A DNA stretch of 64,000 nucleotides from Dermanyssus gallinae (Eukaryota > Arthropoda > Arachnida > Mesostigmata > Dermanyssidae). The translations under genes were made by a program, and so were the position numbers. The stretch is taken from positions 682,001 through 746,000 of the forward strand of contig QVRM01005224.1 of NCBI GenBank assembly GCA_003439945.1, given 5' to 3'. The number at the start of each line of letters is the position of its first letter. Position 1 is the first letter of the stretch. Below the pieces are notes generated by a model. The model was not told where the DNA came from and did not search any database. It saw only the letters and a program-made list of their open reading frames with translations. Shown in pieces: positions 50,701 through 60,374 of this stretch.

Positions 50701-53700
50701 CTTCCAGAACACTAAGCTGTTTCCTATTTTATAACATATAGAGCATAACATGAGGCGCCTTTATTATCGCATAAAGATATGTTGTTTGCTCAATCGTTTT
50801 GATGTGATATTATAATAGGCAGTAAAAAAGGCTGTGTGGGCGAAACAGCATCGCCTCAATATCTAACATGGTGCTTGTTAGTTGTAGAAGAAACTACAGT
50901 AATCCAGATTTCTATATGCCCATTTATTCAGTCGCTAGACAATTTTCCGTATTTGGCCAAGAAGGCTCCCAGCCTTGAATAGCCTTACTTTATATCCAGT
51001 ATCTTGTGCAAAGAAATTATGAAGCACGGAGGGAACGTACCGAAACATCTCCTCTTCTTCGGCAGTGAGTGCAGAGTGGATCGACTCCATTTTGCCGGTT
51101 TTAAGATTTGGAACCTTAAATACTTCTGAGATCATGTAATTTGTATCCACCAGCCCGCTCCATGAAAACAAATTCATTAATCTGGAACAAAGTTAAACAG
51201 CGTTTTCGTTGCTTAATATATCAGCCATTTATTTTTCCCTATATATATCTAGGTACGAAACAACAATGTAAGTATAATTGAAGTATTTATTTAAAAGTAA
51301 TCCCCAGGGGCCTGAGTAACGGTGGACACTCCATTGGCGTCCCTAGATGTCTCACTCAAAACAACAAATGGCCAGACAAGGTATTTTCTATACTAATTCC
51401 ATAATTCCTTGTCGGTCCTGGCGCTTCTCGCCCAGGAACTGCCGCTTCCCGCGCCGAGACATCAAAGATAAAAAAAAGTATGCGAACTTGGGCCGGGCGT
51501 ACCACTTTTCACCATTTGCATTCGAGACGCTGGGTGGCCCTGGGCCCCTCACAACAACGCTAATTTCCCAGGTTGGCGACGCTTTACAGCAGGCTACGAC
51601 GGACAAGAGGGCGGGCACTTTCTTCCGCCAAAGGCTTTCCCTAGAGATTCAGAGAGGTAACGCGATTTCGGTGCTCGAAACTATGAAAGACTGGATGGAC
51701 CCGCGTCTTCGCATCAGGGGTCGGGCAAGACTCCCACTCGGACACGAGTGATAGATGAGGAGTGAACCATCGGCGCCGTGGATTTAAACATTCACATGTA
51801 TATATAATTCCTAAATAAATTATGATTTATTATTCCATAATACACGCATTAAATAATTCATATTAAAATCACCTTGTCGGTCCTTTGTTAGCTAGAATAG
51901 CTCCGACTGGACAGACCAACAATAAAGATCAAGCTCCATTACACTGGGATAGGGTAACCGGCCGGTTATCGATTTGGTAGCCAAAAGACCAAACTACGAA
52001 TTAAAATTGCATTAAGACAAAGCGTATAACCAGAATATCCATATAATTAAGACAAAGCATTTATAGAAATAAAAAAAATTAAATGTATTAGCTTTTTCCG
52101 ATAATCAAATACAAGACTTTATGGAACTTTATTATTGGGACTTTATTTAACGGCATGTTTATTATTTTATTATACTATCTAACCATTTATTTAGCTAACC
52201 GTATTTTACTGTTTGCAAATAGTCAAATACGGATCACAAAGTGATGCCGATTAATTTTAAGGTAGTGCTAGTCTTTTGAGGTGACATAGCTTCTGAGTTC
52301 GCTGTTGTATATAGAAAGTAACTATAGATGCAGGTAGTTACAATTTGCATATATAAAGAAATACATATACGCAAATTGTAACTACCTGCAGATAGACCTA
52401 TTAAAGACAAAGTAATGAAGTTTCGACGAGGGTGGATACCGCAGCTCTAAATATCCTCATTAAAAGGGACAATTATTTTCTTTGATTTAAAGACTGCGAA
52501 TACATTAAAAGCTGTCAAACTATAAAAAATACACCACGCTGGCGTGATGCATTCGTGTGCGCGCATAGATGCACGGGTTCTATCAGTCGTTGCGCATTTG
52601 TAGTAACGGGGTCCGTCTTACGAAGCAATGCGAACGCAATTCCGTGGGCGTTAAGTGTTGCTGAGAGTCAGAACGAAAATGTTTTACCTAAATAAATCAA
52701 GTTAGATCAATAATTAATATTATGTTGAGTGCCATGAAACAACTGCTCTCGTTGCAAGTTATTGGTTCCTAATTACGCCAAGCAATCATCGGGTACCAGG
52801 ATACGGTGTCACACGGACGCTCTAGTGATCTACAACTTCGCTATTGCCTGTGCGATATCACTTAGCAATGATAGAGATGCAAAGGGTACAGATTCACTGC
52901 AACACGTACATTGTGGATTCTACCTGCAATGTATGTAGCCTCATTGGGGTCCTCTAGTGCTTCGCCTGGCCGCAGCACGGATTTCCGGGAACTGTCTCGC
53001 ATGGAACTTGGCCACGAGGAGATCTTGGGCGCACTTCAAGCTGCCGTACTGTAGTGTGACATTGCCTTGACAATCCGGACAATCCGGCACACTGCTGGCA
53101 GAGAGCACAGTTACTGCTGGCAAACACCAGCGAGCAATAGAAATACCGACTGTTCAAACAACGGTACCAGCTGTCACAAACAGTCTCATTGTAGGTCTCG
53201 CGTGTTCGTAAGTCCAATTATGTCGTATATTAAAGAAAAAATGCAAAAACACACACTGTACATAGAATGCATGATCGCTTAATTAAAGTAATAAAGTATT
53301 GTTCTCGGACACCCTTCGGATAGCCCCGCAAGAAGGGACTGTCAGTCTTTTTCTCCTTTCCGTGAAACCCCGGAATGCATCAGCTGCAAATCGATGATGG
53401 TAAACCGTTTTCAACTTCCGACTACGTTGCGGCGTCACTGCGAAAGTTCCGTATAAATTTTGAGCATGAGATACGAGAAGTGCCAGAAGAGTTCTAAAAA
53501 ACACCGGCAATGTTGGACAATGCATGGATGGAACCGCTCTCTAAGCCGCGTCACGTCCTCATCCGCTTCTCCGCCTAGGAATTCCACCACAGACTATGAC
53601 ATTGGACGCCGTTTCATAACACTTCCAATGAGTGTCGCTGCATATTTTGTGGCCTCATTTGCATCAAAGATCGTCATGAAATAATTCGGTGAGCGTCGGC

Positions 53701-56700
53701 AATCTGGGTGTTGGGCAGCTGATATTTTCCAGAGATGCATATACAACATATTCTATATACGTTCAAGATTAACGAAAACGAAGGCCGTTTTCGAAACTTA
53801 ATAAATGCGTGTAATTGATTAACAATACCGAAAAGTGATGTAATAATATATGTATATATACAGTTTAAATTTATAAAAACCAATAGCCCGTAACTGCAAC
53901 AGCGTTAGACGGTGACGTGTTTTATTGGAGAATGCGTTCAGGTGCAAGCAGTATACTCCACAACATTCTGACCTCGTAAGTCAACCTTTCATATTCAGCA
54001 TGTACAGCTTACAAGAGAAGGAACGGTAATCAAATAAAAACACCGCTGTTTGGCTAATAGCATTTAATGAAAGCATTCAGTGAAGTGAATCTTATAGTCT
54101 AACGGAAATACAGTACCTTTAGTTAAATCATATTTAGCCATAGAAAATGTATGCAGACTGAGAAAAAAACACGCGCGAAATATACAATTTACGTTCTTCT
54201 ATCCAAGATTAAGCGTACTAAAAAACTAAAATTTAAACTGGCTTTCCCAAAAATAAAAAGCAGTGTTTATTACCGTTGTTTATTACGTCGATTACAATCT
54301 GTAATATAGTCAAATGTAGTACTACGGTTAAAATGAACTTTGCGCCAAAGCTAAGCAAAATGTGGAACATCAATCAACTTCAACATAGGACAGATATTTA
54401 ACTGCATTGATGCACAGCTGTGCCACACACACTCGTGTCTACACTCAGTATGATTGCTGCAAACGTATATTGTGGTTAGTATAATGTGTACGTAAACTAG
54501 GGAAATGTACTGTATCTTCTTAGTGCATTAGTACGGACTAAAAATGCACTACCTATTTTATTGAAACATCTGTGCTCCCCATTGTTTTTCTTTTTTTGGG
54601 CCACGACCGAGTATCGTTCATTCCAGCATTTACTTTGTCAAAATGAAATATATTAAATACCAATTTAAGGGTAGCCGGTCCGGGATTATTATCTTTTGGT
54701 AAAACATAGATTTTACCACAAGCCCGCGTTGCCACAGCACCACGCCCGGCTTTAGTCAATTTTGCCATTTCGAGAGTGCCCCTCTAGTGCAGTCTAACAA
54801 AGGCATTTCGGGCTATTAATCTCTATGCCGTTTTCTGCGGCTTAGAGGAAGACTCCATCAATAACAGCTTGCAGCATCTGGTCTTTATTAACGCGGCTGA
54901 CGCTGCAATCTAACTTAAGGTCATAGGCGTAAAGCTTATTTATTATTACACAGGAAACATAATTCTTAATATCCAATACGTATATTGCCCAAAATAGTGG
55001 GCTAGCTGCAAGTCTTTGAGGTACTCAAGATTGGGCACGAATGTGTGATGAAAAGGCATCGCGAACCCTTACTACATAATGTCGATCTTCAAGTAACGCA
55101 CTGCACCAGTCGATTACTCGAGCCATATGCTAATCATGAATGACTCAAGCAAACGGGTGAATATGGAGCGGAGAGCTGAAAGTGTCTTGCAGAAAGCTAC
55201 TGAGATAATCAAGAACGAGTTCTGCATGACAGGGCACAATACGCCACCTTGTAAATTAGGTCAATAATTTGCGGGAAGTTTGCGTACGTTCCACATAAGA
55301 CTGAAAGCCGAAATGTGTTGGAAATCTCGGCCTCGGCGAGACACCGAGTGGCTAACAGAAACACAGATTAGAAAGCGCATGACTCAGTTCAAATATCACT
55401 AATGGCAGGTCGTCTAGTGTCAAAGACAAATTATCCCAGAGCGATCTCAGCTTGACTTCTACTTGCGAGGGTGAAGAAGAGCGCTCCCATACTCCATGGT
55501 GCATTCCGAAACAGACGACTTTTTCGCGTGTAAACGAAGGAGATGTGCTACGGAAAACCAACACGAAATAGCCAAAAAGGAGCCCAGTGTACCTTGGTGG
55601 ATCCATAATACATGCACTACAAGAAGTAGCCTTCTTTGCAACTTAAAGCGCTGATTTGCGTACTTGAAAAAGATTGCATATTACAAAGATTCAATGGCAG
55701 GTCCTTCGTAACATATACTTGCAAGGAGCCCTTCATTCGTTCCTTAGCAAGCCTGCCCTATTCCGTCTACACAACATCCACATCGACGACGCGGCCGAAA
55801 AATATGAACCAATTGATAGTTTGTATCATGGACTGTACTACCAATGGCTTCTAGCTTCCTCGCAGAAGACAAGTTACTGTTTGAAAGGGCAGAGGGGATA
55901 TTGAAGATAATCCAAAATGTGAGTTCAGAAGGTCGCCACCAACTAAGCAGTATCCTATTTAGCCTTCTTCTGACTGCCAATATGCGCAAAAGTAAATTTT
56001 TGTAGGTAAGGTTTAAGGAGATAATGCAAAATTCTACTTTTCTTCTGGTTGCCAATATGGTCCAGTGTATGAGGCAGGTATTCCAAAAATCGGAGTCGAT
56101 CTATGCTTATGAAATTGTGGGTTTTCATTATGACCTCTCTGCCATCGGCCGGATCACAATTAAAATGAAAGAGTTTCCCTCTAAAGAGCTACACATGAAT
56201 ATGCAGAAAACTAAAGCTGTGAAATTTCGGAGAGAAGGCCACTTGACGGCCAGCGACGTACTCCGTTGCAGAGATCAGTGCATTGGGCTTGTAACCTGAT
56301 TTCAATATTTGAGCCTTAAAGTCTATTATACGTACTCATGATAGCTTACGTTCTTGATCGTATTTTCAACGATTTCAAGTCATTCGAGCGATGTTTTGGG
56401 GCATAAATGGCAGAAGCCGTGTGGGGCGGAGCAAAGGAGCGCTCTGTTTATTTTATATTTTGGCTAACTGCGCAACGTCTCAAACTGAAACGAGCTGCAC
56501 GAGCTGACTTTGGCGGAACGGTTCCGAAAAAACCCACAGGCTAGCAAGGAAGCAAACGCTTTTTCGCTCACATATTAGCGAATCGTATTAACAACATATA
56601 GTGGTATATGTTGTTAATACGATTCGCCTGGGGAAAGAAGGCATTTTTCGGCTACATATAGCTGAATGTCATCTAGCTCAGCTTTATCGGTGCCAACACT

Positions 56701-58257
56701 GGCCCACAAGAGCACTCGTTATAGTACGTTGAACCAAAATGACAAACAAATCATATAAAACACTCGACTGTAATTTCAATACCTCTAAGTCGCCCCCATT
56801 CCCGTTTGCAACCGGCGCACAATTTGGAGGATATTCAAGTTGTTATGAGGCGAATCCAGCTGATTCAGGTTGTACCAAAGTCAGTCAGAGGGAAAGTTGT
56901 CAAAGCTCTTATCCGCGTACTTTCAATATTTTGATCTGATAACGACGCTGAAGCATGGTATAGCCTTCTTCATCCATTTTCTTCGAGGGGCTGACCTATC
57001 TAATCGAGCCGACGACTTGCAACCGCTTAACGAGTTGACACTATCCACGAGTCGCTGCTGAACATATCTCAGCCACCCAGCGCAAGACGATAAACATAAC
57101 CCGTCTCTAACGGGGGCCTCGAGGCCATAGTTTCCTCAATGCTAAGCACAGAAAACAGTAGGTACATTACGGCCTATCGTATATCATCCGCGCAGGCAGA
57201 CGCTCTAGACATGTTGCTTTTAATGAGACCTTCAGCAGAGCCCTAAGTTCATGCAGTCGTCCGTGCATTCTTGAATACCCAGGTCTCTGCGCGGAGGACG
57301 ACAGGCGGCCGGGCGGAATGGACTTACACCCCTCGAGCGAAGCAAAATGCAGGTTTAGAATGCAACCGTTACCGACTCCCTAGCCCCTTCTATGATCGGC
57401 GGCGATACACCCGAAGCTGGCAATGCAGCCCACCTTTCAGATGCCAGCAAGCTAAGAAAATACTTATCAATCGGGTATCCTCACGAGTTCTACTTTCTCG
57501 CATTTGAAACCGTGGGTGCCCCCGGCGTTCGGACCAGGCAGCTGACCCGTAAAATCGGCATCTTGCTAAACCTGTCATCCGGTGATAGCAAGTCGTCGTC
57601 GTTTTTACGTCGGGACCCACTTCTAAAGTGGTCTCGACCTGGCTTAAACAAAACGGACACGTGATAGTCACAATACACTCCCGCTAGGCACATTCGCTTA
57701 TCTATCTCTGGCATGTGTAACATATGCATATTGTATTACACGGAGTATAAACATCTACAAATTTCACTGCGCATGAATGCCGACCACCTAAATCATAAAC
57801 CATTGCAATCCTATCCTAAGGCACCGGTTTACTCACCGGTAAACGCTTATATCGTCTTCGTGAATATGCGTATGCATCTCGAAAAAAAAAAAAGTCCGCA
57901 ACAATTGCTTCTGGCAAATGTATCGAAGAGGCAGGCGCTATCTAAACTTACCTTCAATGACTATGCGCTTTGATTCCTTTACTCGCAATACGGTTGCACC
58001 CCTGCATATTTAAGAGAAAGGTTCGATAGTTAGGAGCTCACACTCCTAAGCTCCCTAGGAAACTAACACTCTTCACGGCACAGAACTTTAAGACTGATGT
58101 GATCTAAGCCTACAATCAGTCACCCATGTGATTTTCCAAACATAAGTTAAAATTACTCTAAAATAATTATCAACTAGTTTCGACTATCATGTGCGGACGC
58201 TGGGAGCTAGCTAGCTGATAGCACGTAAAAGTGCCAGAATATGCATATAAACAAAGC

Positions 58258-58325
<68 letters not shown>

Positions 58326-58675
58326 TAATTTAGACGTGCACTTAAGTAAGCAAATATATCAAAATAAAAATCACATCTTGTCACTAACGATATAAAATCA
58401 GTCGCATCCAAAATAACAAATAAGAGAAAAGCAACGTCACCATAGAAGTCGCCCGATGTCAACATTTCAACACAAGCAAATCGACCAACGACTGACCCTT
58501 TCTTATCGTAGTCCATTCGCTCGAGCCACTTTCTGTATTCTTCCTGGTCCTTGTCTATATGAAGCCTTTCCTGAATCACCTGTGGAGAGACATCTTCGAG
58601 GACCATTGTCTTCGCCTTGCCAGTCACCTGACGAAACAGTTTTCGTGTGTGCATAATCACCTCCGATAGCTGCAT
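47495..58675 (-). CDS. slgA: Proline dehydrogenase, mitochondrial (slgA/PRODH), 5' end missing
   Basis: Minus-strand exons 58675-58497, 51181-51041, 50485-50128, 49871-49676, 48356-48304 and 47644-47495 join with matching phase into about 358 residues and a TAG stop. The enzyme oxidises L-proline to pyrroline-5-carboxylate with FAD at the mitochondrial inner membrane, passing electrons to ubiquinone (family knowledge). Landmarks: [112 protein letters not shown] (the paired Arg that binds the proline carboxylate in bacterial PutA) and the end WFYRPKGEF. Closest by eye to fly slgA. The N-terminal exons, including the targeting peptide and the KLTALGRPQ segment, are not found up to 64000. Convergent with the GRK. 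Confidence 0.95.
47694..47728 (+). repeat. (TA)n array beside the last PRODH exon
   Basis: About 17 TA repeats, 50 bases upstream (in gene direction) of the last PRODH acceptor. Confidence 0.95.
47735..48300. other. PRODH intron, no feature seen
   Basis: Nothing recognised. Confidence 0.5.
48304..48356 (-). CDS. slgA: PRODH 53-bp exon, YKYVPYGP
   Basis: The acceptor TATTTCTAG precedes 48356 and the donor GTTAGT follows 48304. It encodes [17 protein letters not shown], the last barrel strand region. It is easily missed because of its size, but phase 2 entry and phase 0 exit fit both neighbours exactly. Confidence 0.94.
48360..49670. other. PRODH intron, no firm feature
   Basis: A small direct duplication (CCTTGTGGCCT..GCAC) lies at about 49240-49275, inside a possible repeat of unknown family (49080-49330). 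Nothing else seen. Confidence 0.4.
49676..49871 (-). CDS. slgA: PRODH exon, HNEDT-like and [10 protein letters not shown]
   Basis: The acceptor AATGTTGCAG precedes 49871 and the donor GTAAGT follows 49676. It reads [40 protein letters not shown] and [17 protein letters not shown], matching human VMVASHNEDTVRFALRRMEELG and [17 protein letters not shown]. Cys-Ala replaces the Val-Ala before the conserved THNE. Confidence 0.96.
49875..50125. other. PRODH intron, no feature seen
   Basis: A short intron of 256 bases with no recognisable content. Confidence 0.5.
50128..50485 (-). CDS. slgA: PRODH exon, catalytic core
   Basis: The acceptor ACTGTGGGCAG precedes 50485 and the donor GTATCT follows 50128. 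This largest exon has 119 codons: [55 protein letters not shown] and [12 protein letters not shown]. It carries the FAD- and proline-contacting strands of the barrel (DAEQ, KIVRGAY). Confidence 0.97.
50490..51035. other. PRODH intron, no feature seen
   Basis: Nothing recognised. Confidence 0.5.
51041..51181 (-). CDS. slgA: PRODH exon, LFSWSGLVD
   Basis: The acceptor TTTGTTCCAG precedes 51181 and the donor GTACGT follows 51041. It reads [32 protein letters not shown] and TAEEEEMFR, matching fly LFPWSGIVDEDSQLSDTFRV and PPKEEEMFR. The first A completes a Gly codon from the exon at 58497. Confidence 0.95.
51300..51760 (+). pseudogene. Retroelement-like C-terminal ORF, copy 1
   Basis: The plus frame 51347-51751 reads [40 protein letters not shown] and [17 protein letters not shown]. 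The pattern 'PFA.ETlG.pGp ... l...t.d.ra..f..QR.S..iQRGNA' is one I associate with the tail of invertebrate retroelement polyproteins; I cannot name the family securely. It lies antisense in the long PRODH intron. A more decayed relative is at 57390-57670. Confidence 0.5.
51780..52320. other. PRODH intron, AT-rich, no feature seen
   Basis: Nothing recognised. Confidence 0.5.
52330..52389. repeat. Perfect 19-bp inverted repeat
   Basis: The arms GCAGGTAGTTACAATTTGC (52330-52348) and its reverse complement (52371-52389) are exact, with partial pairing continuing inward. The outer CAGGTAGTT equals the terminal bases of mariner 1, but the flanks are not TA. Confidence 0.92.
52555..52710. repeat. 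Dispersed repeat, copy B (copy A at 20575-20720)
   Basis: A diverged same-orientation copy of the block described at 20575. Shared pieces include GCGAACGCAATTCCGTG and AGATCAATAA. Confidence 0.6.
52720..54820. other. PRODH intron with unassigned open stretches
   Basis: Minus-strand frames at 53217-52954 (Cys-rich, [12 protein letters not shown]), 53123-52941 and 53525-53283 look coding-like but match nothing I know. They do not fit PRODH order. The rest is featureless. Confidence 0.35.
54830..55300 (-). pseudogene. Jockey-like reverse transcriptase remnant
   Basis: The minus strand reads [18 protein letters not shown] near 55115-55065, then [19 protein letters not shown] near 55025-54970 and [10 protein letters not shown] near 54940-54910. 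These fit 'W...L..R...v.v', 'GVPQG..lSPlLf.iYi.Di' and 'YADDl.l', with the catalytic pair reduced to YD. An in-frame stop lies before VPQ. It is in the same orientation as PRODH. Confidence 0.7.
55310..55860. other. PRODH intron, no firm feature
   Basis: Short open frames on both strands, none recognised. Confidence 0.4.
55870..56295 (+). pseudogene. Retrotransposon polymerase fragment, plus strand
   Basis: The plus frame 56024-56299 ends with [20 protein letters not shown], resembling the 'gL.vN..KTk.v.FrrgG.l' block that follows the YADD box. The preceding residues are too decayed to show the catalytic box. Confidence 0.5.
56578..56627. repeat. Perfect 23-bp inverted repeat with 4-base loop
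   Basis: The left arm 56578-56600 (begins GCGAATCGTATTAACAAC) and right arm 56605-56627 are exact reverse complements around GTGG. The sequence before and after the hairpin (about 56545-56585 and 56628-56672, TTTTTCG.CT.ACATAT.AGC.GAAT) is itself an imperfect direct repeat. Confidence 0.95.
56680..57260. other. PRODH intron, no feature seen
   Basis: Nothing recognised. Confidence 0.45.
57270..57670 (+). pseudogene. Retroelement-like C-terminal ORF, copy 2
   Basis: The plus frame 57392-57664 contains [39 protein letters not shown], which lines up with [18 protein letters not shown] and the following residues of copy 1 at 51347. It is a degenerate second copy, 6 kb away in the same orientation. 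Confidence 0.5.
57680..58250. other. PRODH intron, no feature seen
   Basis: Nothing recognised apart from a run of 12 A near 57882. Confidence 0.45.
58257..58326 (+). repeat. (ATA)n trinucleotide array
   Basis: About 23 uninterrupted ATA/AAT units, 170 bases from a PRODH exon border. Confidence 0.97.
58497..58675 (-). CDS. slgA: PRODH exon, QLSEVIM (first in window)
   Basis: The acceptor CTGTAACGCAG precedes 58675 and the donor GTCAGT follows 58497. It reads [34 protein letters not shown] and [16 protein letters not shown], equivalent to fly LLLQLSEVIMRTRKYMEDMV down to VTSDKEG. The donor GTCAGT is a weaker variant, chosen because it alone gives the right phase and the Gly before LMNLFSW. 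The preceding exon should end in GRPQLL and is not in view. Confidence 0.9.
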
Positions 58676-58679
58676 CTGC

Positions 58680-58990
58680 GTTACAGACAGACGCAAAAAC
58701 AAACCGGGCATCAAAGCTCATATTAGGCCGCAAACTCAAGCTGGGGTCACGAAGTAGCGCAACCAGGGGTCGCAAAACAAACGCTGAGAATCCAAGCTGT
58801 CTGATACATACATATAATCTGCGAAACAAGCCCGAACACGTTCAGGTTCCCAATCGGTAATTTTGCACAAGATAATATTGAGTCAGTTACATCATTATTA
58901 CAAACATGAGTAATTTAATTCTAACTCCTAAATAATATATTGCCTCCCCGAATATATTGAAAACAAAATATGTTTCGAACAGATTCTACC
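58680..58990. other. PRODH upstream intron, no feature seen
   Basis: No further PRODH exon recognised here. Confidence 0.5.
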
Positions 58991-58999
58991 ACCCCCTAA

Positions 59000-59420
59000 G
59001 GAGAGGGAACCACATACCGCCACAGCATGTATAAATATATACTCTGCAAAAGTTTGTAGTACAAGCTCTACACCTCTCCACTATAGTTTTAAGTAATTTC
59101 TGCGAACATCAATGACCTTCTTGAGACGTGAGGTCCAAGCATCGAAGCAGACCTTTAAACCGCGTTTTCACGTTCAAACTATTCTCAACAAAACTGAAAA
59201 TTTTCCATGCAGGCTTTTCTTCGCAGTTGTGGAAGAAAGACGTCGCAAGGGCTTAAGCCCGTATGATAGGAGATGGCTGCATTTTCGTTATCTCTGAGTT
59301 CTTAAGAACGTCCTGAATCTGGCAGACCGTGTGAGCGCGCGCATTGTCGTCTTCTTCGACTTTGATCCACGGCGAATAACGATGTCCAAAAAATTTGGTA
59401 CGTATTCAGGAGGATAGCAT
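59000..59420 (-). pseudogene. Decayed mariner transposase (catalytic half)
   Basis: The minus strand reads EEDDNARAHTVCQIQDVLK near 59385-59325 (second catalytic Asp, family HDNARAHT). After a frameshift it reads GLSPCDVFLPQLRRKACME near 59265-59215 (third Asp, family DLSPCDFFLFP.LKR). Another frame near 59145 gives AWTSRLKKVIDVR, like the C-terminal end. At least two frameshifts. Confidence 0.7.
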
Positions 59421-59484
59421 TTCAAAGACTTCGTGCTACAATTAGTTCCCCAAGTTCCTCTCTTTTACGCGAAAACTCTTAAGC

Positions 59485-59600
59485 GAAATAGTGAAACTGA
59501 ATCCCCGAGTGATTAAGCGAGATTTAGCCGTGTGCTTCGGGATGTGTCACCCAACCATCATTACTCGCATTTGCACCCATGGTTTCGTGCCGAAGTTGAA
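59485..59600 (+). pseudogene. Mariner helix-turn-helix fragment, plus strand
   Basis: The plus frame reads NPRVIKRDLAVCFGMCHPT then HGFVPKLNQ, close to the second helix-turn-helix of mariner transposases ('.R.iA..L.vsh.TV...L...G.v.Kl.q'). It is opposite in orientation to the neighbouring catalytic fragment, so it is a different copy or a rearrangement. It is truncated at a (TA)n array. Confidence 0.55.
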
Positions 59601-59603
59601 CCA

Positions 59604-59625
59604 ATATATATATATATATATATAT
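59604..59625 (+). repeat. (TA)n array
   Basis: About 11 TA repeats. Confidence 0.95.
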
Positions 59626-59729
59626 CCAGTTGAAATATTGCACCACTCGATAATGCATGCCGAGAATCCAACGCCCGTCCACATACTATGATAGCCAATC
59701 ACTGCCCGTGCTACTGGTAGAATAGCTAT

Positions 59730-59955
59730 ACATGCGAAAAGCGACAAGCGAAAGCACCGGCCAAGATATCTATGAGAGAGTACAGAGTAGCCCAAAGAGT
59801 CCAACATAGGGCAATTACGAATAGCAAAGTGTACCACTGCAATTCATTTCGCAATAGGTCGAAAAAACTTTGGGGTAAGGGGTACAAGATCAAGCCTAAC
59901 CAAATGCATAGCCGCCACAACCAGAAGAAGTATCCCGAACGATTATAAATCTCCC
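59730..59955 (+). pseudogene. Jockey/R1-like pre-RT linker fragment
   Basis: The plus strand reads REYRVAQRVQHRAITNSKVY and SKKLWGKGYKIKPN, like the 'YR.ar..~~~.I..SK...W ... dpWG.~YKi' linker between endonuclease and RT in R1/jockey elements. A stop follows at about 59945. Confidence 0.5.
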
Positions 59956-59959
59956 TTTA

Positions 59960-60300
59960 AAGAGATTTCAGGCCTTATCTTCAAGCTAATCTCAATCTAG
60001 GAAATTGAAATATGGCCAAAGGCATACGGCCAATAAGTGTTGCGTCCAGATCTCGTCCCCCACAAGCTAAGTCTTCGCCTTTTTCTCTACTGAGCGAGAA
60101 TTACTGTCTCGAAACCTAAGACTAGGAAGTCCTCCGACACGCCAAACCCTTGCAGAGACGCTCCTCCAGGACCAACCACGAGTTATGGCCTATGATAAGA
60201 ATATGCGCAGAATTTGTCTCCAAAGAGAATATAACCGCCGCACAAACTTGATCAGCCTTTATGCCAAGAGACAAAGAGGACGACTGGATTTAAGTGGGTT
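59960..60300. other. Unassigned stretch before the fold-back element
   Basis: A plus-strand open stretch (about 60185-60300) is not recognised. Confidence 0.35.
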
Positions 60301-60306
60301 TATGAG

Positions 60307-60308
<2 letters not shown>

Positions 60309-60371
<63 letters not shown>
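60309..60371 (+). repeat. (TA)n array left of the fold-back element
   Basis: About 31 TA repeats ending at the first base of the element. Confidence 0.97.

Positions 60372-60374
<3 letters not shown>

Noticed and set aside
52900..53690. Minus-strand 'NEAT' residues resembling the YFYLNEAT segment of PRODH
   Set aside because: That segment must lie upstream of the 58497 exon; here it would be downstream, and the surrounding residues do not match.
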